Shown in pieces: positions 6,104 through 12,385 of a stretch of DNA of 13,037 bases. Positions within the stretch are counted from its first letter, which is position 1, and the number at the start of each line of letters is the position of its first letter. A program made the position numbers and the translations under genes. The notes under the pieces were generated by a model that was not told the DNA's origin, ran no database searches, and saw only the letters and a program-made list of their open reading frames with translations. Where the stretch lies: the NCBI GenBank assembly GCA_003694385.1, contig RFKA01000071.1, positions 1 to 13,037 on the forward strand. The letters are read 5' to 3'. Origin of the DNA: Candidatus Woesearchaeota archaeon. Its GTDB lineage: Archaea; Nanobdellota; Nanobdellia; Woesearchaeales; UBA525.

Positions 6104-6904
6104 ATGGAAACTATCGATGCGCTCCTGGCCCACCCGCTCATTCTCAGCGACACAACACCCTTTAGCCCACGAAGAAGAAACACTTACCAAGACGTTATCT
6201 ATCCCGCAAAGAACTTTGGGGAGCTCAGCAGAATTGAAGAGGAAATAACGTATGTGCGGACTCATAGGGATTGGTTCAGGCAACCAAACGTTTGCACAAC
6301 AAAACGTGTCGTGCAAGAACACGCGCGCGCATACAGAATGTTCAGAGAGAAACTCAAGAACCTCAACAAACGAGAACGCTCCCGCGCGAGAAGAAAATAT
6401 GGTCCCAGAGCAAAACCGCAACCCACAACTAACAAAACGCTGTTCGAGGATCTCGTATTCGGAATGAGTAGGCTCCTCATAGAAGCAACACACGCAGTCC
6501 TCAAGCCCGCCTTGCCAAGAGAGTACGCGCAACTCGTAAATGCAGTCACCGAGCTCTCGACCCGATGCCCCATCAAAAAAGACCATAGTCGTCGCTATGG
6601 GAGCAAGAGGAAAGCAGCGGACCTCCGCGCTGACGAAGAACTCGTCGGTGCAGCAATATACCTCTCACTCTATGAACACAAGCCCTGCTTGCTCGTGACC
6701 TCAGACTATGATCTGCGGGAACTTCTCAACGCCACTACAACACGCCTGCGGACAAAAGAGTACGCACTCTCAACAGCACCAATCACGCTCTGTATCACAA
6801 ACGGACACGCCATTGAGCACGTCTGGAATTCAGCGGACGAAAGACGCGCTACAGTCTCAGGTGCCCGGCAAACCATTGAAGATATTCTGGGGAACACACA
6901 ATGA
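6104..6904 (+). CDS. PIN-domain protein (predicted ribonuclease) coupled to sigma factor
   Basis: A protein of 266 residues with the acidic layout of a PIN ribonuclease fold: Asp16 in LILSDTTPF after the first strand, Glu72 in TTKRVVQEHARAY, Asp177/Glu178 in LRADEELVGAAIYL, and Asp201/Asp203 in CLLVTSDYDLREL. PIN enzymes use such residues to bind Mg2+/Mn2+ and cut RNA. Between the second and third parts lies a long basic segment (about 81-110: KNLNKRERSRARRKYGPRAK) that is not part of a minimal PIN and may bind RNA or DNA. The protein is about twice the length of a VapC toxin and no antitoxin-like gene precedes it. Its TGA overlaps the sigma ATG (ATGA, 6901-6904), so the two are probably co-translated and work together. 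I assign the PIN fold from motifs only. The start at 6104 is dictated by the TATA box; use of the 6074 ATG would add 10 residues. Function is unknown. Confidence 0.75.
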   Translation: METIDALLAHPLILSDTTPFSPRRRNTYQDVIYPAKNFGELSRIEEEITYVRTHRDWFRQPNVCTTKRVVQEHARAYRMFREKLKNLNKRERSRARRKYGPRAKPQPTTNKTLFEDLVFGMSRLLIEATHAVLKPALPREYAQLVNAVTELSTRCPIKKDHSRRYGSKRKAADLRADEELVGAAIYLSLYEHKPCLLVTSDYDLRELLNATTTRLRTKEYALSTAPITLCITNGHAIEHVWNSADERRATVSGARQTIEDILGNTQ

Positions 6905-7848
6905 GATTCGAACCAATCCCTTCCCTCAAGCAGTACATTAAGGAGATACGCACACAGAGCAACGTTGCCATCACAAAAGACGAAACCATTGGCATTGCTC
7001 GAGCACGTAAGGCCGCACTTGCCGTCGCCGAGAGTGCTTATGCACGTATGCACTCGCGTTTCTCGCAGAATCCAACAAACGCAGAAGCAATCTATGATCG
7101 CGCCCTACGCCTCGCCGACCAGCGGAGGAACGACCTCGTCGCAACAGCACTCCCCTTTGTTGTCGGCTACGTCACGAGTAGATACGCATCTAGGAAAGGC
7201 CGTCGGGGACTTGGTATTGAAGACCTCATCCAAGAAGGGAACATCGGCCTCATCAGCGCTGCAGAGCGGTTTAATCCAGAGTACCAGGCGACATTCCTCA
7301 CCTACGCAATCTGGTGGGTGCGCAGACATATCAACAAAGCACTGGCTGACGCAGCCTATCCATATCGAACACCAACATTTATCCAGTTGCGAAAACGCAA
7401 GGCACTCAAAGCATACCGTGCTGCCAGGGAAGCCGGCGACAAAACAGCAATGGAACAGGCTGAGCAAAAACTCCAAGAACCAATTTTTGGAACTGGGACG
7501 CCGCTCGCCAACGCTGGAGCAGACCCAATCGACGCTCTGGTAGCTATTCATGAAGATTTTTGGCAAAAACTATCTGAGGAAGACCCCTTTGAAGAGCGGA
7601 TTGCTCACGCCCTCGATTGTGACACCTTGCGGAACATAGTAGCGAAAAATGTTCCCCTGAGCGAGAACGAGCGCCAAATAATCTTTAAACGCTTCGGCCT
7701 CGGAGAAGAAACACCCATGACACTCAAAGAGATCGGCATCGAGTTTAGCCTCAGCAGAGAGCGCATACGCCAGCTGGAAGCTAGAGCCCTCAAGAAGCTC
7801 AAAACATATCTCACCAACAATCACCCTGACTTCCGCCGGAGATTTTAA
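6901..7848 (+). CDS. Bacterial-type RNA polymerase sigma-70 family protein
   Basis: A full-length sigma-70-like protein of 315 residues. A region 1.2-like start is at 3-36 (IPSLKQYIKEIR, then ITKDETIGIARA). Region 2 spans about 76-150, with DLIQEGNIGLISAAERF (108-124) and TFLTYAIWWVRRHINKALAD (131-150), including the Trp dyad W138-W139 that in bacteria wedges open the -10 element. A short region 3.0-like helix follows (about 152-175), then a divergent linker (176-250) with no clear region 3. Region 4 is at 253-302: LSENERQIIFKRFGL, TLKEIGIEFSLS and the recognition helix RERIRQLEARALKKLK. In bacteria this binds core polymerase and the promoter. Archaeal polymerase uses TBP/TFB instead, so its partner here is unclear; it might bind core polymerase, an element-encoded polymerase, or act as a DNA-binding regulator. 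The frame is intact and the domains complete, so it is probably under selection. It shares an ATGA overlap with the PIN gene. Confidence 0.93.
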   Translation: MRFEPIPSLKQYIKEIRTQSNVAITKDETIGIARARKAALAVAESAYARMHSRFSQNPTNAEAIYDRALRLADQRRNDLVATALPFVVGYVTSRYASRKGRRGLGIEDLIQEGNIGLISAAERFNPEYQATFLTYAIWWVRRHINKALADAAYPYRTPTFIQLRKRKALKAYRAAREAGDKTAMEQAEQKLQEPIFGTGTPLANAGADPIDALVAIHEDFWQKLSEEDPFEERIAHALDCDTLRNIVAKNVPLSENERQIIFKRFGLGEETPMTLKEIGIEFSLSRERIRQLEARALKKLKTYLTNNHPDFRRRF

Positions 7849-7850
7849 AA
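7843..7850 (+). promoter_or_regulatory. TATA box of hisS, overlapping the sigma stop codon
   Basis: TTTTAAAA contains the sigma gene's TAA (7846-7848). It predicts a start near 7872 and a leader of about 4 nt before the hisS ATG at 7876. hisS therefore has its own promoter and does not depend only on the PIN-sigma transcript. Confidence 0.65.
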
Positions 7851-7875
7851 GCGTTCACGTATAACTTCTCCACGC

Positions 7876-9138
7876 ATGAAACTCCAGCTGCCCAAAGGGA
7901 CAAGGGACTTTGCTCCGCGCGAGAAGCTCGCACGCGACAAAATAGTTGCTCGACTCACTTGCATCTTCCAGAGTTACGGCTTCATGCCGCTCGAGACACC
8001 GTCCTTTGAGCGGTGGGAAGTCCTCAGCGCGAAATACGCGGGGGGCGCGGAGATACTCAACGAGACCTTCCGCTTCACAGACCAAGGTGGCCGAGAGCTT
8101 GCACTCCGCTATGATCTCACCGTGCCACTCGCCCGCTACGTCGCGATGAACCCCCAGCTCAAGATGCCGTTCAAACGCTACGCCATCGGCAAGGTATTCC
8201 GTGACGGGCCAATCAAGCTTGGCCGTTACCGAGAGTTCTACCAGTGCGACGTCGACACGATTGGCGCCGCGAGCATGCTCGCCGATGCAGAATGCATCCG
8301 CCTCGGCAACGCGGTATTCAATGAGCTCGGCATCAAGGCGGTGTACAGCGTGAACAACCGGAAAGTGCTTGAGGCGCTTCTCGCGAAGGGAGGCGTGCCG
8401 AAGGAAAAGCTCATCGACGCGATGCTCACGCTTGACAAGCTGGAGAAAGTCGGCCTCGATAACGTGCAGAAAGAACTGGCCGAGAAGGGCATCCCTGAAT
8501 CTTCCGTCACGTTCGTCGTCGCCTTGCGTGAGAAGAGTAACGAGGAAAAGCTTGAGGCGATAAAGCAGGAGCTGGGGGAAGAGGCAATCAAGGAGCTCAC
8601 AGAACTCTTCTCCTATCTTGAAGGCGTACCTATTGATTTCAACCCTGCCCTCTCGCGCGGACTCGCCTACTACACGAGCACCGTCTTCGAAGCCTTCGCA
8701 CAGAACAGCAAGGTCACGAGCAGCCTCTCGGGCGGCGGCCGCTATGACAACATGATTGGTGGCCTCGTCGGGCGCGGCGACATCCCCGCAGTGGGTGTCA
8801 GCTTTGGTCTCGAGCCCATCCTCGACGTGCTCAAAGAGCAGGGCCTCGAAGAAGCGGGCGTCGTGCAACTCTACGTTGTTCCTATCAGGACGATGAAGGA
8901 GAGCGCTGGCATAGCTGAGCAACTCCGCGCGGCAGGCATCAATGTCGCCCTCGACCTCAAAGGACGCAGCATCTCGAAGAACCTTGAGTATGCGAACAGC
9001 GAGGGCATCCCCTTCGTCGTCATCGTTGGCCCGAAAGAACTCGAAGCGGGCACGGTGAAACTGCGGGACATGAAAGCGGGCACTGAAGCAGAGCTCTCCG
9101 TCGAGGAAGTCGCTCAGCGCGTCAAGGCCGCGCGGTAG
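7876..9138 (+). CDS. hisS: Histidyl-tRNA synthetase
   Basis: A class II synthetase charging tRNA-His; 420 residues, the usual length. The N-terminus has KGTRDFAP at 7-14. ALRYDLTVPLARYVA is at 76-90. Motif 2, FRDGPIKLGRYREFYQCDVD, spans 108-127. The histidine-binding HisA motif RGLAYYT is at 261-267, then GGGRYD (286-291) and motif 3, PAVGVSFGLEPI (304-315). Residues 328-420 are the anticodon-binding domain (VQLYVVPI, then LRAAGINVALDLKGRSISKNL). All expected signature segments are present. It lies 27 bp after the sigma gene on the same strand, with its own TATA box. The cognate tRNA-His is about 2 kb upstream, which hints that the tRNA and hisS were once closer neighbours and the PIN-sigma pair lies between them; that is inference. 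Confidence 0.97.
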   Translation: MKLQLPKGTRDFAPREKLARDKIVARLTCIFQSYGFMPLETPSFERWEVLSAKYAGGAEILNETFRFTDQGGRELALRYDLTVPLARYVAMNPQLKMPFKRYAIGKVFRDGPIKLGRYREFYQCDVDTIGAASMLADAECIRLGNAVFNELGIKAVYSVNNRKVLEALLAKGGVPKEKLIDAMLTLDKLEKVGLDNVQKELAEKGIPESSVTFVVALREKSNEEKLEAIKQELGEEAIKELTELFSYLEGVPIDFNPALSRGLAYYTSTVFEAFAQNSKVTSSLSGGGRYDNMIGGLVGRGDIPAVGVSFGLEPILDVLKEQGLEEAGVVQLYVVPIRTMKESAGIAEQLRAAGINVALDLKGRSISKNLEYANSEGIPFVVIVGPKELEAGTVKLRDMKAGTEAELSVEEVAQRVKAAR

Positions 9139-9175
9139 TGCACAACGCTCTCTTCAGTAGCACTCCTGCACAAGT

Positions 9176-9183
9176 CTTTTAAG
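9176..9183 (+). promoter_or_regulatory. TATA box of the thioredoxin gene
   Basis: CTTTTAAG predicts a start near 9205 and a leader of about 45 nt before the ATG at 9250, unlike the leaderless genes around it. The leader could form a small hairpin (CGAGC...GCTCG). Confidence 0.5.
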
Positions 9184-9234
9184 GAGGGCTTGGCTCACCC
9201 GAGCACAACCCGCTCGACAGCCCCTGCTCTGCGG

Positions 9235-9243
9235 GAGAGGTGA
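9235..9243 (+). promoter_or_regulatory. Shine-Dalgarno site of the thioredoxin gene
   Basis: GAGAGGTGA ends 6 nt before the ATG and matches the 3' end of 16S rRNA (GGAGGTGA-type). It confirms the start at 9250 and goes with the leadered transcript. Confidence 0.75.
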
Positions 9244-9249
9244 AGCACA

Positions 9250-9564
9250 ATGGTGACGGATGTTACTCCAGAGAACTTCAATGAGCTGCAAGAAGGGAAA
9301 GCCATTCTTGATTTCTGGGCGCCCTGGTGTGGGCCCTGCAGGATGTTCAAGCCCATCTTTGAAGAGACTGCGGCTGAGTACCCCGACATAAAGTTCGGCA
9401 AGGTGAACACTGAAGAGCCAGTGAACCAGACGCTTGCAGGACAGTTCGGCATTATGGGTATCCCGACGAGCGTGTTCCTCAAGGACGGAAAAGAGGTCGG
9501 GCGCTTCTCAGGAGCGGTCCCGAAGGACGTGTTTAAGGAGAAGATCAAAGAATTTTTTGGCTAG
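9250..9564 (+). CDS. trx: Thioredoxin
   Basis: A dithiol-disulfide oxidoreductase of 104 residues, the standard length for a single-domain thioredoxin, with no signal peptide, so cytoplasmic. The active site WCGPC is at 26-30 after AILDFWAP, and the cis-Pro loop is GIPTSVFL (70-77). The buried Asp of the fold is in LDFW (21). The C-terminal strand and helix GRFSGAVPKDVFKEKIKEFF are intact. No thioredoxin reductase is in the window. The last 20 bp overlap tail to tail with the orphan on the other strand. The start is supported by a clear Shine-Dalgarno site. Confidence 0.96.
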   Translation: MVTDVTPENFNELQEGKAILDFWAPWCGPCRMFKPIFEETAAEYPDIKFGKVNTEEPVNQTLAGQFGIMGIPTSVFLKDGKEVGRFSGAVPKDVFKEKIKEFFG

Positions 9565-10363
9565 CCACATCAAGGACTTGTGACGCGAGTACGCGCTGCA
9601 GGAAACGCGTCCGCACGTAGAGAGGGATGCGCGCGTCCTCAGTAACGATTATATGAGGGTTTTCAACGCCTCGTTCAGCATAGTGCTGCTTGATGGACTC
9701 CTCGAGGTTGCTCGTGACGTGCTTCCGGACTTCCTCGAGACGTGGGACGCTTATTACGCCGAGGATGATGCTGTCGGGTCCTCTGCCGGCGAACGGTACG
9801 ACTGCCCGGCCGTTGTAGCAGTGGAGCACCTCATAACCTTCTCCTTGCTTCTGTGCGACAGCCACTGCTCTTGCTGTTGGGGTGAAGTCCCCTTCTGCGT
9901 GGGCGTTGAGTACGAGTGTGTCAAACTCGCGAGGAGTTCTGAACGCGCCAGAATAGAGTATTGAGCTTGTCGTGTCGAGCCCGAAAGGGCTCAGCGCCTG
10001 GTTTAATGATTTCAGCCCTTCGTGGTTGTTCGTCTCTCGTTTGAGGTACTGTTCTGCAGCTTTTTGCAACCCATTGTTGAGGAGGCTTGTTGTGTACGCG
10101 TAGAGCGTCGCCTGCCGTATCATCTCGGCAGCGAGTCCTTCCGCCGCGCTGAGTTCTTGTCTGCTCACTGCATGGACGAGCCCGGGGTCATAACCTGTTG
10201 CGCTGTGTGTTCTGAGCTGGGGCGCATCAATGAGGAAGAGCTTCGCAGCAACTTCTGGGGCTCTGTCGAGGAGCTCTAGTTTGAGGCACCCAAGGGCGAG
10301 CGCTTCTCTTGACGACTCACTCGACGACGGAGCAGTCACGTCATCCACACCAACAAAATCCAT
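9545..10363 (-). CDS. 272-residue protein of unknown function
   Basis: Not recognised. It is soluble, without signal peptide, membrane segment or Cys cluster. The N-terminal half is Ala/Leu-rich and helical (EALALGCLKLELLDRAPEVA; LAAEMIRQATLYAYTTSLL). The C-terminal half looks alpha/beta, with strands DTLVLNAH, ARAVAVAQ, YEVLHCYNG and DSIILGVISV, then a helical EEVRKHVTSNLEESIKQHY and PHIIVTEDARIPLYVRT. The frame can be extended to a GTG at 10369, but the TATA box at 10385-10392 sits exactly 29 nt from the ATG at 10363, so I take the ATG. Its stop (TGA, 9545-9547) lies inside the thioredoxin gene, giving a 20-bp convergent overlap. It is divergent from lgt. Confidence 0.8.
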   Translation of the reverse strand: MDFVGVDDVTAPSSSESSREALALGCLKLELLDRAPEVAAKLFLIDAPQLRTHSATGYDPGLVHAVSRQELSAAEGLAAEMIRQATLYAYTTSLLNNGLQKAAEQYLKRETNNHEGLKSLNQALSPFGLDTTSSILYSGAFRTPREFDTLVLNAHAEGDFTPTARAVAVAQKQGEGYEVLHCYNGRAVVPFAGRGPDSIILGVISVPRLEEVRKHVTSNLEESIKQHYAERGVENPHIIVTEDARIPLYVRTRFLQRVLASQVLDVASQKIL

Positions 10364-10384
10364 ATTCACTGAAAAGTGGTATTT

Positions 10385-10392
10385 TTTATAAA
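10385..10392 (-). promoter_or_regulatory. TATA box of the 272-residue orphan
   Basis: The minus strand reads TTTATAAA, 29 nt from the ATG at 10363. The divergent gap 10364-10535 is otherwise A/T- and pyrimidine-rich, with a second TATA-like site (minus strand GTTTATAAAG, about 10408-10417). I see no further gene in it. Confidence 0.65.
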
Positions 10393-10505
10393 TTTTTTAA
10401 TTATTCTTTATAAACTCTTTCTTCCTGATTCCTTCCCAGTGTCTTTCCTTGTTTTTCTTAAGCTTCTAGCTCACACTTCTTTCTAGCTTCTTTCATAGCA
10501 TAACT

Positions 10506-10513
10506 CTTATAAG
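10506..10513 (+). promoter_or_regulatory. TATA box of lgt
   Basis: CTTATAAG starts 30 nt before the GTG at 10536, indicating a leaderless mRNA with a GTG start. Confidence 0.65.
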
Positions 10514-10535
10514 TATCCTCGCGCTCTCAGCGCAG

Positions 10536-11345
10536 GTGTTCACGCACAATTTTTCACCGACAATCTTCACGCTTGGGCCCTTCGCGCTCCGCTGGTACAG
10601 CCTCGTGTGGGTCACGGGCTTCCTCACCGCGTACTACCTCTTGCTGCGCGTGGCGCGCACCCGCCGCATCAAAGGCCTGACAGCGGACACCGTCGATGGC
10701 TTCGTCTCGTGGCTCGTCATCGGCACAGTGATCGGGGCACGCACGTTCTATGCACTCTTCTATAACCCTACTTACTTCCTCGCACAACCCTGGAAGTTTT
10801 TCTTCGTCTGGGAAGGAGGGCTGAGCTTTCATGGGGGATTCCTCGGCGCCTTTATCGCCGCATGGTGGTACACGAAGCGGGCGAAGCTGGACTTCTGGAA
10901 GCTCGCCGACTTCCTCGTTATTCCACTGGCTTTCTTCCTCTGCCTCGGCCGCATAGCCAACTTCATTAATGCAGAACTCGTCGGCACAGTCACGGATGTC
11001 GCCTGGTGCGTCACCTACCCCAACCAGCCATGGATCGAGGGCTGCCGGCACCCAAGCCAATTCTACGAGGCAGGAAAGAACCTCATCATATTTGCTGTTC
11101 TTCTTCCTTTGTGGTCAAAGAAGCGATACGCGAAGCTCAAGGAGGGAACACTCTTCTGGCTCTTCGTCACGCTCTACGGCCTCGGACGCTTCATCACGAA
11201 TTTCTGGCGCGCACCAGACCTCTCAGGAGCATCATGGGCGACAACAACACTGCTCGGCCTCACGCTCGGCCAATGGCTGAGCCTCATCATGGTGGTGCTC
11301 GGGGCAATAATGCTCACACGACTCTTCCAGCAAGATCCAGCATGA
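10536..11345 (+). CDS. lgt: Prolipoprotein diacylglyceryl transferase
   Basis: Lgt is a membrane enzyme that attaches a diacylglyceryl group to the lipobox Cys of lipoprotein precursors. The 269 residues form about seven membrane segments. Family signatures present: GLSFHGGFLGA (95-105, His99), GRIANFINAELVG (138-150, matching Arg143, Asn146, Glu151 and Gly154 of the E. coli enzyme by spacing), RHPSQFYEA (171-179) and YGLGRFITNFWRAPD (214-228). In this last motif the usual R-x3-E-x2-R reads R218-x3-N222-x2-R225, so the conserved Glu is Asn. The start is GTG, set by the TATA box 30 nt upstream. Lgt is typical of bacteria and absent from most archaea, so transfer is likely. Its TGA overlaps the ATG of the next gene. 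Confidence 0.93.
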   Translation: MFTHNFSPTIFTLGPFALRWYSLVWVTGFLTAYYLLLRVARTRRIKGLTADTVDGFVSWLVIGTVIGARTFYALFYNPTYFLAQPWKFFFVWEGGLSFHGGFLGAFIAAWWYTKRAKLDFWKLADFLVIPLAFFLCLGRIANFINAELVGTVTDVAWCVTYPNQPWIEGCRHPSQFYEAGKNLIIFAVLLPLWSKKRYAKLKEGTLFWLFVTLYGLGRFITNFWRAPDLSGASWATTTLLGLTLGQWLSLIMVVLGAIMLTRLFQQDPA

Positions 11346-11653
11346 CTGACTACCTCAACACAAAAAAATTCCACGTTGCGCGCATCAGGAAACTCGAGCC
11401 GCGATTCTTCAAAGGACTCGCCCACATACGCTTCGGCACAGAAGAACGGCTTATTGATGACTTGCTGCCGCGGAGGAAAGTCAAGAAGATGATAGCCACG
11501 CTTGAAGCCTTCGGCATCAGCGTCGTCCTCAAAGGGGACGCCCACTACCTCTGCGCACCAAAAAAAGCGATGGACAAAGAACTCTTTCTCAAACGCATAG
11601 AGCAAGCATCCCTCCACGCCATTGGTCGCCGGATCCTCGTCGCCCTCATCTAA
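11342..11653 (+). CDS. 103-residue protein coupled to lgt, unknown function
   Basis: The ATG at 11342 overlaps the lgt stop as ATGA, so translation is probably coupled. The protein is basic and soluble: MTDYLNTKKFHVARIRKLEP, then FFKGLAHIRFGTEERLIDDLLPRRKVKKMIATLEAFGI, VVLKGDAHYLCAPKKAM and a C-terminal helix. The pattern looks alpha/beta or winged-helix-like, but I recognise no family. The open frame continues upstream to 11006 inside lgt; that part is a shadow. Co-translation with lgt suggests, without proving, a role linked to the membrane enzyme or simply a shared transcript. Confidence 0.75.
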   Translation: MTDYLNTKKFHVARIRKLEPRFFKGLAHIRFGTEERLIDDLLPRRKVKKMIATLEAFGISVVLKGDAHYLCAPKKAMDKELFLKRIEQASLHAIGRRILVALI

Positions 11654-11659
11654 GCTTGG

Positions 11660-11693
11660 TGTTCAGCTTGACACAATGTTCAGCTTGACACAA
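11660..11693 (+). repeat. Perfect 17-bp tandem repeat upstream of tpiA
   Basis: TGTTCAGCTTGACACAA is present twice in direct succession (11660-11676 and 11677-11693), ending 3 bp before the tpiA TATA box and thus covering its BRE and upstream region. Each unit contains TTGACA, the bacterial -35 consensus. The first 10 bases also occur at 131-140. Confidence 0.9.
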
Positions 11694-11696
11694 ATG

Positions 11697-11704
11697 TTTT
11701 AAAC
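11697..11704 (+). promoter_or_regulatory. TATA box of tpiA
   Basis: TTTTAAAC begins 29 nt before the ATG at 11726, giving a leaderless transcript. The tandem 17-bp repeat abuts it. Confidence 0.7.
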
Positions 11705-11725
11705 CCTTCTGTCGAGGAGACTGGT

Positions 11726-12385
11726 ATGAAGCCAGTCATCATCGTGAACTTCAAGACTTACGCGAGCGCAACAGGGGAGGGCGCCGTGGCGCTCGCGAAG
11801 ACCTGCGAGCGCGTCGCTGAAGAGCGAGACGCTGATATCCGAGTTGCCGTGCAAGCCGCAGACATCTATCGCGTCGCGAGCGCGGTGAGCCTCCCCGTCT
11901 ATGCCGAGCACGTCGACCCCATCGAGCCGGGTCGACACACGGGCTACATTCTACCGGAGGACGTCAAGGAGGCAGGCGCGGTAGGCACCCTCCTCAACCA
12001 CAGCGAACACCCGATCGACATGGAAACGCTCGCGCGCACCGTCAAGGACTGCAATGAGACCGGACTCAAGTTCATCATCTGCGCACCCGATGCCGAAAAA
12101 GGAAGCATTGTCGCGCAGTTCCTGCCGGAGTTCGTCGCAGTCGAGCCGCCAGAACTCATCTCAGGAGATGTGAGTGTGAGCGAGGCGGAACCAGAACTCA
12201 TCGAGGAGGCAGCGAAGAAAATCCCCGCCCCCCTGCTCGTTGGCGCGGGTATTCACGACGGTGACGACGTCCAGGTAGCGATGGAGCTCGGCGCGAAAGG
12301 CGTGTTGCTCGCGAGCGGCGTCACGAAGGCCGACGACCCTGAAGACGTGCTGAACGACCTGCTCGACCTCGACGATACTAACTAA
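11726..12385 (+). CDS. tpiA: Triosephosphate isomerase, archaeal short form
   Basis: Interconverts dihydroxyacetone phosphate and glyceraldehyde 3-phosphate in glycolysis and gluconeogenesis. At 219 residues it is of the short archaeal type (bacterial and eukaryotic enzymes have about 250). Active-site residues are visible: Asn8 and Lys10 in VNFKTY, His92 in LLNHSEH (89-95), and the catalytic Glu140 in VAVEPPELISG (137-147), whose spacing is typical of archaea. The phosphate-binding VGAGIHDG is at 172-179 and GVLLASGVTKADDP at 192-205. The acidic tail is normal. It is probably monocistronic behind its own TATA box, with a tandem repeat next to it that may serve regulation. It overlaps the convergent pilin-like gene by 4 bp. 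Confidence 0.97.
   Translation: MKPVIIVNFKTYASATGEGAVALAKTCERVAEERDADIRVAVQAADIYRVASAVSLPVYAEHVDPIEPGRHTGYILPEDVKEAGAVGTLLNHSEHPIDMETLARTVKDCNETGLKFIICAPDAEKGSIVAQFLPEFVAVEPPELISGDVSVSEAEPELIEEAAKKIPAPLLVGAGIHDGDDVQVAMELGAKGVLLASGVTKADDPEDVLNDLLDLDDTN

Noticed and set aside
5909..6586. 225-residue minus-strand open frame across the PIN gene
   Set aside because: Most of it is exactly antisense to the PIN gene, which has a better promoter, motifs and coupling to sigma. Only its last 49 codons outside the PIN gene are kept, as a possible remnant.
6104..6904. VapC toxin of a classical VapBC pair
   Set aside because: The protein is about twice VapC length with a basic insert, and the partner gene is a sigma factor downstream rather than a small upstream antitoxin.
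10364..10369. GTG start for the 272-residue orphan
   Set aside because: The TATA spacing points exactly to the ATG two codons later.
11668..11713. Bacterial sigma-70 promoter (TTGACA plus TATAAT) upstream of tpiA
   Set aside because: No TATAAT-like hexamer lies 16-18 bp after either TTGACA; the archaeal TATA box explains the start.
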